From assembly GCA_963813725.1 (NCBI GenBank), contig CAWFAI010000016.1, positions 34,539-98,538 of the forward strand: DNA of 64,000 nt, read 5' to 3'. Below, in pieces: positions 24,458 to 32,249 of this stretch. Source of the stretch: VGBV01 sp963813725. Lineage in GTDB: Bacteria > Actinomycetota > Thermoleophilia > Solirubrobacterales > 70-9. How positions within the stretch are numbered: position 1 is the first letter of the stretch; each line of letters starts with the position of its first letter. Made by a program: the position numbers and the translations under genes. Under the pieces are notes generated by a model, which did no database searches, was not told where the DNA came from, and worked only from the letters and a program-made list of their open reading frames with translations.

Positions 24458-25531
24458 TCAGGCCTCCACGGCAGCGGTCGAGGACGAGCCACGCGCCGAG
24501 CGGGCCGCGGGCGCGCCGGCCGGAGCCGGCGACCAGGCGAGCGTGTAGGCGATCAGCACGACGGTGCTCCACAGTAGCGTCGCCACGATCAGGTGGGCGA
24601 GGATCAGCGCCGCGTGCTCCTCGAGCAGCACGTTCAGCACCCCCAGCAGAACCTGGGCCGCCAGCAGCAGCCCCGCCGCGCCCAGCAGCCGCGAACGCGA
24701 GCCGCGGTAGAGCGCCAGGCCGAGGGTCAGCAGGATCGCCAGCGTCGCGGCATAGACGAACACGCGGTGGGTCAGGTGGATGTCGCTGAGACGGCTCTCG
24801 CCGAAGGGCGCGACCCCCTGGTTGAGGCAGCCGGGGAACTCCTCGCCGCAGGCCATGTGGGCGCCCGCGATGTTGCGCTCGCTGCCGCTGACCCCCTCCT
24901 CCTCGGTCCCGGCGACGTAGCCGCCGGCGACGATCGCGCACAGCAGCAGCACCGCCGCGCCGGCGGCAAAGGGCTTCAGGCCACGGACCGGCTGGGCGCG
25001 TGGGGCAGGGCCCGCGTCCGGCGCAGCGCCGTCGCCCGCCGCGATCTCGGCGCGCGAGCGCACGGAGATCCAGAGCACGAGCCCGATCAGCACCATCGCC
25101 AGCCCCAGGTGGGCCGCGACCAGTTCCTCGGCCAGGCTCCTCTCGACAGTGAGCCCGCCCAGGGCCGCCTGCACCAGGACCAGCACGCCCGCCGCGACCG
25201 AGGCTCGCAGCGGCCAGCGCAGCTCGCGCAGATGCTTGTAGGCGGTCCAGGCGAGCAGCGCAATCAGGGCGGTGACCACGGCGGCCAGGACCCGGTGCGA
25301 GAACTCCACGATGACCTCGGTGTTGCTGAAGAAGGGGACCGCAGAGCCGTTGCACAGCGGCCAGCCCTCGGTGCCGCTGCCGCCAGGGCCACAGCCCAGG
25401 CCGGACTCGCTGACCCGAACGACCCCGCCCAGCACGATCAGGGCGAAGGTCGCGAGCGCGGTTAGGTCTGCAAGGCGGCGAAACCGGCGGAGCTGATCAC
25501 TCCCGCCGCCGCCGGCGCGGGGGCCTGACAT
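24458..25531 (-). CDS. ctaA: Heme A synthase
   Basis: 357 residues with eight spans. Oxidises the C8 methyl of heme O to formyl, making heme A. The N-terminal half has GGVVRVSESGLGCGPGG, then WPLCNG (first Cys pair), EFSHRVLA and AAHLGLAM. The C-terminal half repeats the plan with ACGEEFPGCLNQG (second Cys pair), HLTHRVFVY and AHLIVATLLW. All four heme-binding His positions appear filled. A TAGCCT -10 box sits 9 bases before the ATG, inside the last codons of the coxA-like gene, so this gene may be transcribed both on its own and by read-through. Confidence 0.95.
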   Translation of the reverse strand: MSGPRAGGGGSDQLRRFRRLADLTALATFALIVLGGVVRVSESGLGCGPGGSGTEGWPLCNGSAVPFFSNTEVIVEFSHRVLAAVVTALIALLAWTAYKHLRELRWPLRASVAAGVLVLVQAALGGLTVERSLAEELVAAHLGLAMVLIGLVLWISVRSRAEIAAGDGAAPDAGPAPRAQPVRGLKPFAAGAAVLLLCAIVAGGYVAGTEEEGVSGSERNIAGAHMACGEEFPGCLNQGVAPFGESRLSDIHLTHRVFVYAATLAILLTLGLALYRGSRSRLLGAAGLLLAAQVLLGVLNVLLEEHAALILAHLIVATLLWSTVVLIAYTLAWSPAPAGAPAARSARGSSSTAAVEA

Positions 25532-25538
25532 AGACGAG

Positions 25539-27284
25539 TCAGGCTACCGGCTCGCCGCTCGCGGCCCTGGCGGTCCGATCGGGCGCCCGGCGGCGCTCAA
25601 CGGCGTCGCGCACGTCCCTCATCGGCTCGTCGCTGCGCACGTCCGGGACCACGTCGAAGTTGTGCGGGGGCGGCGGCGAGGTGGCCAGCCACTCCAGCGT
25701 GTCGCCGCGCCAGGGGTCGGGCCCGGCCCTGTTGCCGCTACCGGCGCTGATCGCGGCGTTCGCCAGCGAGGCCACGATCCCGATGGCCAGCACCACGGCG
25801 CCGATCGTGATCAGCAGGTTCAGGGCGTCGAGGCTCTGGTAGGTGTCGACGACCACCGCCAGGCCGCTGCCAGAGCCGTCATAGACGCTCTCCTCGTAGA
25901 ACTTGAAGGCGTCCACCGGCTGTCCGTTCAAACCCGCCATCGCCATCGGGATGAAGGTCAGTTGCGCTCCGACGATGATCGTCGCCAGCGAGAACTTCCC
26001 CAGCGACTCGCCCATGAAGCGCCCGGTGAGCTTCGGGAACCAGTAGTGGAGCGCGGCGAGCCCGCCCAGCACGGGGCCCCCGACCAGCACGTAGCCGGTG
26101 TTGGCGCTGGAGTCCAGCGTGTCGGCCAGCAGCCAGTTGACGGGAATCACGGAGTGGACGAGCTCGCCCGCGAGCCCGAATGACAGCGTCGAGATCGCGC
26201 CGATCGCGAACAGCATCGGCGCTCGCAGCTCGATCGCGCCCGAAGCCATCGTTCCCAGCCAGTTCACGAACAGCAGCCCGACCGGGACCAGCAGCAGCAG
26301 CGCGGCCGCCATCGCGAAGTAGAGCCAACCGGCGGGGATCGAGGCGGTGTACATGTTCTGCATCCAGGCGAGCAGGCCGAGTCCGCCGATCGCCGCCATC
26401 GAGAGGTTGACGGCGCGCCGGTTGATCAGCGGCTTGCGCGAGAAGGTGGCGACGATCTCCGAGATCGCCCCCGCCGCCGGCAGCACCATCAGCAGGTAGC
26501 AGCCGGTGAAGAAGATCCAGCTCAGGTGCTGCCAGTAGGTGGGGGCGCCGCCCTGGCCGGGATCGAAGAAGACGCCGTTGAAGTGGCGGTCGATCTCCAG
26601 CATGGTGAGTGCCGCGATCATCGCCGGGCACGCGACCACCAGGACCCAGCTCGAGACCGCGGCCGAGAAGGTGAAGGGGGGAAGCCGCCGCCAGGCGAGG
26701 CCCGGCGCGCGCAGCCGGCGGATCGTCACGATCAGGTTCAGGGCGAGCAGCAGGAAGCCCAGCGCGCTCAGGCCGACAGCCGTGATCCAGACGTCGACGC
26801 CATTGTTGGAGATGAAGGCCGTGTCGGACAGCGGCGGCAGCGGGTTGAATCCGGCCTCGGGCGGCGTGTAGACGAAGCTCACGTAGAGCACGGCGCCGCC
26901 GATCACGTACAGCCAGAAGCTGAGGTTGGCGAGCCTCGGGAAGGCGAGGGAGCGAGCCCCGATCTGAAGCGGCACCAGATAGGCGAAGAGGCCGAGCGCC
27001 AGCGGCAGGATGAAGAGGACGACCAGCGAGGCGCCCATCACCGACAGCAGGCGGTTGAAGGTGACCGGCTCGATCAGCGCGTTCTCGGGGATCACGAGCT
27101 GGGCGCGGATCAGCAGGAACTCCAGAACGGCCAGCGCCAGGAAGCCCAGCGCGGCCGCGATCATCATGCGGCCGACGTCCTTGTGGTCCGTGCTGGTGGC
27201 GAGCTCCAGCCAGCGCGGCCGCGCCGAGGGGACCCCGTCGGTGACCAGCTCGGGGCGCTGCGGCGAGATCGGCCCGGCGCTCAT
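25539..27284 (-). CDS. Heme-copper oxidase subunit I homologue lacking all metal ligands
   Basis: 581 residues with about twelve spans. The frame is clearly that of subunit I: STDHKDVG, VPLQIGARSLAFPRLANLSF, WQHLSWIF, ISEIVATFSRKPL, HYWFPKLTGRF and the C-terminal LEWLATSPPPPHNFD. Aligned by eye with the intact CoxA at 16.4 kb, every ligand is changed: low-spin heme His to M83, CuB His to T260, active-site Tyr to L264, the CuB HH pair to Q309 and N310, and the two helix-X His to N395 and G397. It cannot hold hemes a/a3 or CuB in the usual way. The reading is long and open, with no stop or shift, so it is under selection. The start overlaps the coxB-like stop (ATGA). Possible roles are scaffold, channel or assembly partner of the real oxidase; unknown. 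Confidence 0.88.
   Translation of the reverse strand: MSAGPISPQRPELVTDGVPSARPRWLELATSTDHKDVGRMMIAAALGFLALAVLEFLLIRAQLVIPENALIEPVTFNRLLSVMGASLVVLFILPLALGLFAYLVPLQIGARSLAFPRLANLSFWLYVIGGAVLYVSFVYTPPEAGFNPLPPLSDTAFISNNGVDVWITAVGLSALGFLLLALNLIVTIRRLRAPGLAWRRLPPFTFSAAVSSWVLVVACPAMIAALTMLEIDRHFNGVFFDPGQGGAPTYWQHLSWIFFTGCYLLMVLPAAGAISEIVATFSRKPLINRRAVNLSMAAIGGLGLLAWMQNMYTASIPAGWLYFAMAAALLLLVPVGLLFVNWLGTMASGAIELRAPMLFAIGAISTLSFGLAGELVHSVIPVNWLLADTLDSSANTGYVLVGGPVLGGLAALHYWFPKLTGRFMGESLGKFSLATIIVGAQLTFIPMAMAGLNGQPVDAFKFYEESVYDGSGSGLAVVVDTYQSLDALNLLITIGAVVLAIGIVASLANAAISAGSGNRAGPDPWRGDTLEWLATSPPPPHNFDVVPDVRSDEPMRDVRDAVERRRAPDRTARAASGEPVA
25541..25546 (-). promoter_or_regulatory. -10 box TAGCCT, leaderless-type, ctaA
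   Basis: Minus-strand TAGCCT, 9 bases before the ctaA ATG, formed from the last two codons and stop region of the preceding gene. Confidence 0.5.
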
Positions 27285-28123
27285 TGCGAGGACCCTCCGC
27301 CGCCGCCCGGCGCGCTGCTCTCGATGCTCTCGCCCTCCTCGTCCAGGCCGCCGGACTCGATGCCGCCACCCGGCACGCTGTTCGCCGCGATTTCACCCTG
27401 GACGAACTCCTGCGCGTCCTGGATGTCGGCCGCCTGCTGCTCGAGCCACGCCTGGTACTCGGGCACGCTGACCACCCGCACCTCGGTCCGCATCGCCGCA
27501 TAGGACGCGCCGGAGAACTGGTAGGAGGAGCCGAAGTACAGGCCCTCTGTGTCGGCCTTGAACCAGGTTGCGTTGGACTGGTCGGGGACGGCGTCGAACT
27601 TTCCGCCCAGGCCCGGGACCCACCAGCGGTGGACGACGTCGGTCGAGGCGAGGTTGACGACCACCGCCGTGTCGACGGGAACCACCAGCTCGTAGTAGGA
27701 GAAGGTCCCGTCGGGGTACTCGTAGCGCCACAGCCATTGCTGGCCCGAGGCGTTGATCTGCAGCGGCTCGGTGTCGCCGCCCGACGGCAGTTGGATGTCG
27801 CGCTGCGCGGTGCGCAGCGCCGAGGCCTGCAGCCCCTCCTCGCCGGACGCCTCGACCTCGCTGGCGCTGTCGGTGTAGATCACTCCCGCGCCGAAGATGA
27901 CGACGGCGAGCGCGGTCAGCCCGGTCGCGATCAGCAGCTGGGCCGAGCGCCGGCTGCGAAGGCGGCGCGGCTCGCGGCCGCGCGCGGCGCGGAAGCGCAT
28001 CACCAGCCCGATCAGCGCCGCGTTGACGGCGATGATCAGCAGGCCCGCGACGACGAGCATCACCCAGTACAGGGCGTTGAGGTCGTCCGCGTTCGGGGAG
28101 TGGGCGGTCTCGGGGCCAAGCAA
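27281..28123 (-). CDS. Cytochrome oxidase subunit II homologue with a destroyed CuA site
   Basis: 280 residues: two membrane spans (about 17-43 and 61-82), then a cupredoxin-like domain. The aromatic segment GQQWLWRYEYP and H165 in VVHRWWVP are kept. In the CuA loop the usual C-x-E-x-C-x3-H-x2-M is S200-Y-Q202-F-S204-G-A-S-Y208-A-A-M211, so both Cys, the Glu and the second His are lost and only the Met remains. The C-terminal 45 residues are acidic and Gly/Ser-rich. TTG 28123 is the start; a TAGAAT -10 box lies 9 bases upstream, as in front of the intact coxB. It opens the operon with the ligandless subunit I, ctaA and ctaB. Confidence 0.87.
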   Translation of the reverse strand: MLGPETAHSPNADDLNALYWVMLVVAGLLIIAVNAALIGLVMRFRAARGREPRRLRSRRSAQLLIATGLTALAVVIFGAGVIYTDSASEVEASGEEGLQASALRTAQRDIQLPSGGDTEPLQINASGQQWLWRYEYPDGTFSYYELVVPVDTAVVVNLASTDVVHRWWVPGLGGKFDAVPDQSNATWFKADTEGLYFGSSYQFSGASYAAMRTEVRVVSVPEYQAWLEQQAADIQDAQEFVQGEIAANSVPGGGIESGGLDEEGESIESSAPGGGGGSSQ

Positions 28124-28132
28124 GGCGGGGGC

Positions 28133-28138
28133 ATTCTA
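28133..28138 (-). promoter_or_regulatory. -10 box TAGAAT of the coxB2-coxA2-ctaA-ctaB operon
   Basis: Minus-strand TAGAAT with a 9-base gap to the TTG start. Same hexamer and spacing as the promoter-like box of the intact cox operon at 15534. Confidence 0.58.
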
Positions 28139-28235
28139 TTCAGGGCGGTTGCGTCCCGGCTTTGGCTGGCTGGCCAAATCGCCGCTCGTTCTGGCATCAT
28201 CGCCGCAGAGAGGCCGAGCGAGGAGGAGGACCCGG

Positions 28236-30056
28236 ATGGCGAGCAACGGAGGAGCCGCGACCGAGGGGACCGCGACGCAGGCGATGCGCCGCATGGCCGA
28301 GGCCGAGCCCGAGCTGGCCGCCCGGATGATGCTGCAGTCGATGCCCCTGGCCGCCGCCAGCCTTCCCGACGGCCTCAGCTACCGCCTCGAGCTCTCCGAC
28401 CTCGGCGCCTGGCGCATCGTCCCCAACGGAGGCCACGCCGAGGTCAGCGAGGTGACGCCGGGCGGCGAGCTCAACGGCGACGCCTTCGCGATCGAGACCG
28501 ATGCCCGCACGCTGGCGCTGCTCGCCGCCGGCGCCAACCCGCTGCCGGCGATGTTCCGCGGCCGCGTGCGGGTGCGGGGCAAGCGCCGCAAGGCGCTCGC
28601 GCTGCGGCGGCTGAGCCAGGACGCGGGCCCGCGCGAGCTGGCCAAGCTCGGCCTGCCGGTGGATGCCGACCTGCTCTACCGGGCGCTCCCTTACGCGATC
28701 GAACCCGAGTGGACCCGAGGGCACAGCTTCCGGATCGGCTACGAGCTCGTCGGAGAGGGCGGCGGCACCTGGACCCTGGTGGTCGATGACGGCAGCGTCA
28801 GCTGCGAGCGCGGCCTTGACGATGAGCCCCAGTCGCTGGTGCGGATTCGCTACGAGGACTGGCTGAAGCTGCTGAGCGGCGAGTCCAACCCCACCGACTC
28901 CGCCCGTCTCGGCCTCACCGAGCTGCATGGCGAGATCCCCCCGGTGACCCTGGTGGGGCGCTGGATGGACCGCGCCGAGGGGCTCGACGGCCCAGAGCTC
29001 GAGCGCGAGGCGCGCCAGCGCCGCGTCCAAGCCGAGCGCGCCGCCTGGGGCTCCAGGCCCACCCGCGGCGGCAACGGCGCCAGCTCAGACGCCGGTGACC
29101 CGGCCGAGTCCAAGCCGAGCAGGCCCAAGGGCGGCCTGATGGACTACGAGCAGCTCTACGCGCTCTGGGAGCGGCAGAACTGGCGCGCCCACGAGCTCGA
29201 CTTCTCGGTCGACAAGGAGCACTGGGTGCAGACGCCGACCGAGTCCCAGCAGGAGACCGCCTTCAGCTTCGGCAGCTTCTACGTCGGCGAAGAGCGCGTC
29301 ACCGCGGACCTGGCCCCTTTCCTGCTCGCCGCCCCCAACGGCGAGGTCGAGGCCTTCCTCGCCACCCAGCTAGTGGACGAGATGCGCCACGCGGTCTTCT
29401 TCGATCGCTGGATGGCCGAGGTGATGGCCCTGGAGGCCGACGACCTGCGCTCCCGCATCCGCGAGATCGAGGAGAACCTGCTCGACATCGGTCCGTGGAA
29501 GTTCCTTTTCGACGACTCGCTGCGCGACATCGCCAACCGGATCAAGGCCCAGCCCGACGACCTGAAGCTGTTCGTCGAGGGCATCGTCACCTACCACATG
29601 GTCACCGAGGGGGTGCTGGCGATGCCAGGGCAGCGGCTGATCATCCAGTACACCGAGGACCACGGCCTCTACCCGGGGTTCCGCAAGGGCTTCAGCCTGG
29701 TCGAGCAGGACGAGCACCGCCACATCGCCTTCGGCGTCCGCTTCCTGCGCGACGTCTGCGAGGAGCGCCCGGAGATGAAGCAGGTGATCGTCGACAAGCT
29801 CTGCGAGCTGCTTCCCCAGGCGGCCGAGGTGTTCGTGCCGCCCCAGGAGACCGACCCGAGCGACTACTGGTCATACGACCACCACTCCTCGCAGGTCTAC
29901 GGCTTCGCCTACCAGGCGCTGAACCGCCGCATGAAGGCGGTCGGGATCGAGATCCCCGGCCCCGAGGTGCTGATGCCGGGCCCAGTCGACTTCAGCGGCC
30001 TCGATCCACGCAGCCGCATCGACACCGCCGAAGCGCCCACGGCGGCACCGGCCTAG
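28236..30056 (+). CDS. SCP2-like domains fused to an R2-like di-iron (ferritin-like) domain
   Basis: 606 residues from ATG 28236 (GGAGGAGG upstream). Residues about 30-130 look like an SCP2 sterol-carrier domain (GRVRVRGKRRKALALRR). A second, similar unit follows to about residue 260 (RGHSFRIGYELVG to LGLTELHGEIPPVTLVGRW). After a charged linker, residues 300-590 form a ribonucleotide-reductase R2-like four-helix domain. Its di-iron ligands follow the E...ExxH...E...ExxH plan: the Glu in QQETAFSFG, DEMRHAVF, EGIVTYHMVTEG and EQDEHRHIAFG. R2-like ligand-binding oxidases bind a fatty acid, so a fused lipid-carrier domain makes sense. The substrate is unknown. Confidence 0.83.
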   Translation: MASNGGAATEGTATQAMRRMAEAEPELAARMMLQSMPLAAASLPDGLSYRLELSDLGAWRIVPNGGHAEVSEVTPGGELNGDAFAIETDARTLALLAAGANPLPAMFRGRVRVRGKRRKALALRRLSQDAGPRELAKLGLPVDADLLYRALPYAIEPEWTRGHSFRIGYELVGEGGGTWTLVVDDGSVSCERGLDDEPQSLVRIRYEDWLKLLSGESNPTDSARLGLTELHGEIPPVTLVGRWMDRAEGLDGPELEREARQRRVQAERAAWGSRPTRGGNGASSDAGDPAESKPSRPKGGLMDYEQLYALWERQNWRAHELDFSVDKEHWVQTPTESQQETAFSFGSFYVGEERVTADLAPFLLAAPNGEVEAFLATQLVDEMRHAVFFDRWMAEVMALEADDLRSRIREIEENLLDIGPWKFLFDDSLRDIANRIKAQPDDLKLFVEGIVTYHMVTEGVLAMPGQRLIIQYTEDHGLYPGFRKGFSLVEQDEHRHIAFGVRFLRDVCEERPEMKQVIVDKLCELLPQAAEVFVPPQETDPSDYWSYDHHSSQVYGFAYQALNRRMKAVGIEIPGPEVLMPGPVDFSGLDPRSRIDTAEAPTAAPA

Positions 30057-30084
30057 CCCTCCCTGCGGCGAAGCATCGGGCGGC

Positions 30085-30090
30085 TAGCCT
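30085..30090 (+). promoter_or_regulatory. -10 box TAGCCT, leaderless-type, GNAT gene
   Basis: TAGCCT ends 7 bases before the ATG at 30098; no ribosome site. Confidence 0.5.
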
Positions 30091-30097
30091 GCGCTCC

Positions 30098-30592
30098 ATG
30101 CCGATCACGATCGAGCGCGGCGACGCGGGCGACGTCGACTCCCTGCGCGAGCTCTGGCTCCAGCTCCACCACCACCATCAGGAGATCGGCCCCCAGAGCG
30201 GGACCTTCACCGACGATGAGTCCTCCTGGGATCTGCGCTCGGCCGGCTATCGCGAGTGGCTCTCCGGTGACGGCTCGTTTGCGCTGCTCGCCCGCGACGG
30301 GGACGAGCTGGTCGGCTACGCGATGGTCAGGGTCTCGCCGGGCCCCGCGAGCGAGCGCGACGCCTGGGTGATCCCCGAGACGATCGCCGAGCTGATGACC
30401 TTGGTCGTGGCCGACGGGCGCAGGGGAGAGGGCATCGGCGGGCGCCTGCTGGACGAGATGGACGCCGAGCTCGAGCGACTGGGGATCGACGAGGTCTTCG
30501 TCGGCCTGATCCCGGGCAACGAAGGCGCCCAGCGCCTGTATGAGTCCCGCGGCTTCAAGCGCCGCTGGCTGACCCTGGTCCGCTCGGGCTAG
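30098..30592 (+). CDS. GNAT-family N-acetyltransferase
   Basis: 164 residues, acetyl-CoA-dependent acyltransferase fold. The acetyl-CoA pyrophosphate loop is VVADGRRGEGIGGRLLDEM (about 107-125), the preceding beta-bulge strand is IAELMTLVV, and the C-terminal NEGAQRLYESRGFKRRW matches the family end. A His-rich LQLHHHHQEIG segment lies near residue 25 in the acceptor side. The acceptor cannot be predicted. A leaderless-type -10 box fixes the start. Confidence 0.88.
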   Translation: MPITIERGDAGDVDSLRELWLQLHHHHQEIGPQSGTFTDDESSWDLRSAGYREWLSGDGSFALLARDGDELVGYAMVRVSPGPASERDAWVIPETIAELMTLVVADGRRGEGIGGRLLDEMDAELERLGIDEVFVGLIPGNEGAQRLYESRGFKRRWLTLVRSG

Positions 30593-30636
30593 GGCGCCGG
30601 CCTCACCGCATTCGCGGGCCCGGCTCGCGCGCCGAA

Positions 30637-30642
30637 TAGGCT
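30637..30642 (+). promoter_or_regulatory. -10 box TAGGCT, leaderless-type, decarboxylase gene
   Basis: TAGGCT ends 8 bases before ATG 30651 (5 before the alternative TTG 30648). Confidence 0.45.
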
Positions 30643-30650
30643 GCCGCTTG

Positions 30651-32249
30651 ATGGCGAGCGTGCGCGAGGCCTCATTCGAGCTGTTCCGCAGGCACGGGAT
30701 GACGACGATGTTCGGCAACCCCGGCTCGACCGAGCTGCCGATGCTCGCCGAGTTCCCCGACGACTTCCGCTACGTGCTGGGGCTGCAGGAGGCGGCTGTC
30801 GTGGGCATGGCCGACGGGTACGCCCAGGCCTCGGGCCAGGTGACGCACGTGAACCTGCACACGGCCCCCGGCGTCGGCAACGCGATGGGCGCCATCTTCA
30901 ACGCCCAGGCCAACAAGTCGCCGCTGCTGGTGACGGCCGGCCAGCAGGTGCGCGCGCAGATCACGATGCAGGCCAACCTCACCAACCGCGACGCGGCGCG
31001 GGTCCCCCACCCCTTCGTCAAGTGGAGCTACGAGGCCGCCCGCGCGCAGGACGTGCCGCAGGCCCTCGCGCGCGGCATCCACCTGGCCCAGGCGCCGCCG
31101 CGCGGGCCGGCGTTCGTGTCCGTGCCGATGGACGACTGGAGCGCCGAGGTGGATGGGGCAGAGGCCGAGCTGGTCGCCGCGAGGACGGTCGACGCGCGCG
31201 CCGGGGCGGGCCCCGAGGCGATCGCCGCCCTCGCGGGGCGCCTGGAAGCGGCCTCGAGCCCGGTGATGGTCGCCGGTCCCGACATCGACGCAGCGGGCGC
31301 CTGGGAGGACGCGGTGGCGCTCGCCGAGCGCCAGAAGCTGCCGGTCTTTGCCTCGCCCGCCCCGGGTGGCGGCCGCCTCGGCTTTCCCGAGAACCATCCC
31401 CTCTTCCAGGGGGTGCTGCCGCCCGCGATCGGCCCGGTCACCGAGACGCTGCGCGGCAAGGACCTGATCCTGGTGGTTGGGTCCTCGGTCTTCCCCTACT
31501 ACCCCTACATACCCGGGCCGCTCCTGCCCGAGGGCGCCGCCCTGGTCGAGATCACATCCGATCCCGACGAAGCGGCGCGGGCGCCGATGGGGGACGCCAT
31601 CGTCGCGGACGTGGCGCTGACGCTCCGCGCGCTGGTCGAGGCGGTCGGCGAAGCCAACCGCGCCGAGCCGACTCCGCTGCCCGAGCCGGCGGCCGGCGAG
31701 GAGACCGACCCCCTGACGCCGACGATGGTCCACAACGTGCTGGCCGACGTCTTCCCCGATGACGGCATCGTCGTGCTGGAGTCGCCGTCGAGCACGCTGG
31801 CGCTGCGCAACCAGATGCGGATCTCGAAGCCCGGCAGCTACTACTTCGGCGCGGGCGGGGGCCTGGGGTTCGGGCTGGCGGCGTCGATCGGGGTGCAGCT
31901 CGCCCAGCCCGAGCGGCCCGTCGTCTGCGTGCTCGGCGAGGGCTCGGCGCAGTACGCGATCACCGGCCTCTGGTCGGCGGTCGCCTACGAGGTGCCCGTG
32001 ACCTTCCTCGTGCTGCGCAACTCCGAGTACGCGATCCTGAAGTGGTTCGCCGACATCGAGGAGGTCAAGGGCGCCCCGGGCCTGGACCTGCCCGCCGTGG
32101 ACACGGCCGAGATCGCGACCGGATACGGCGTTGCCTCGAGGCGGGTCTCGGCCCGGGACGAGCTGCACGCCGCCCTGTCGTCGTCGTTCGAGTCCGCCAA
32201 GCCCGAGCTGATCGAGGTCCCGGTGGCGCCGGGCATGCACCTGTTCTGA
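30651..32249 (+). CDS. mdlC: Benzoylformate decarboxylase-like ThDP enzyme
   Basis: 532 residues. Non-oxidative decarboxylation of a 2-oxo acid, benzoylformate in the named enzyme. It aligns from residue 1 with Pseudomonas benzoylformate decarboxylase as I recall it: S26 in FGNPGSTELP, catalytic E47 in LGLQEAAVVG and H70 in NLHTAPGVGN. ThDP/Mg binding is seen in GEGSAQYAITGLWS with RNSEY after it. The position of the second active-site His (H281 in Pseudomonas) holds Tyr (Y284, VFPYYPY), so the true substrate may differ. The stop overlaps the start of a FAD/Fe-S 2-hydroxyacid dehydrogenase; together they could turn a mandelate-like 2-hydroxy acid into an aldehyde. Confidence 0.85.
   Translation: MASVREASFELFRRHGMTTMFGNPGSTELPMLAEFPDDFRYVLGLQEAAVVGMADGYAQASGQVTHVNLHTAPGVGNAMGAIFNAQANKSPLLVTAGQQVRAQITMQANLTNRDAARVPHPFVKWSYEAARAQDVPQALARGIHLAQAPPRGPAFVSVPMDDWSAEVDGAEAELVAARTVDARAGAGPEAIAALAGRLEAASSPVMVAGPDIDAAGAWEDAVALAERQKLPVFASPAPGGGRLGFPENHPLFQGVLPPAIGPVTETLRGKDLILVVGSSVFPYYPYIPGPLLPEGAALVEITSDPDEAARAPMGDAIVADVALTLRALVEAVGEANRAEPTPLPEPAAGEETDPLTPTMVHNVLADVFPDDGIVVLESPSSTLALRNQMRISKPGSYYFGAGGGLGFGLAASIGVQLAQPERPVVCVLGEGSAQYAITGLWSAVAYEVPVTFLVLRNSEYAILKWFADIEEVKGAPGLDLPAVDTAEIATGYGVASRRVSARDELHAALSSSFESAKPELIEVPVAPGMHLF

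Noticed and set aside
25539..28123. The second oxidase pair as a cbb3, ba3 or nitric-oxide reductase type
   Set aside because: All those types keep the metal-binding histidines; here none of the six in subunit I remain.
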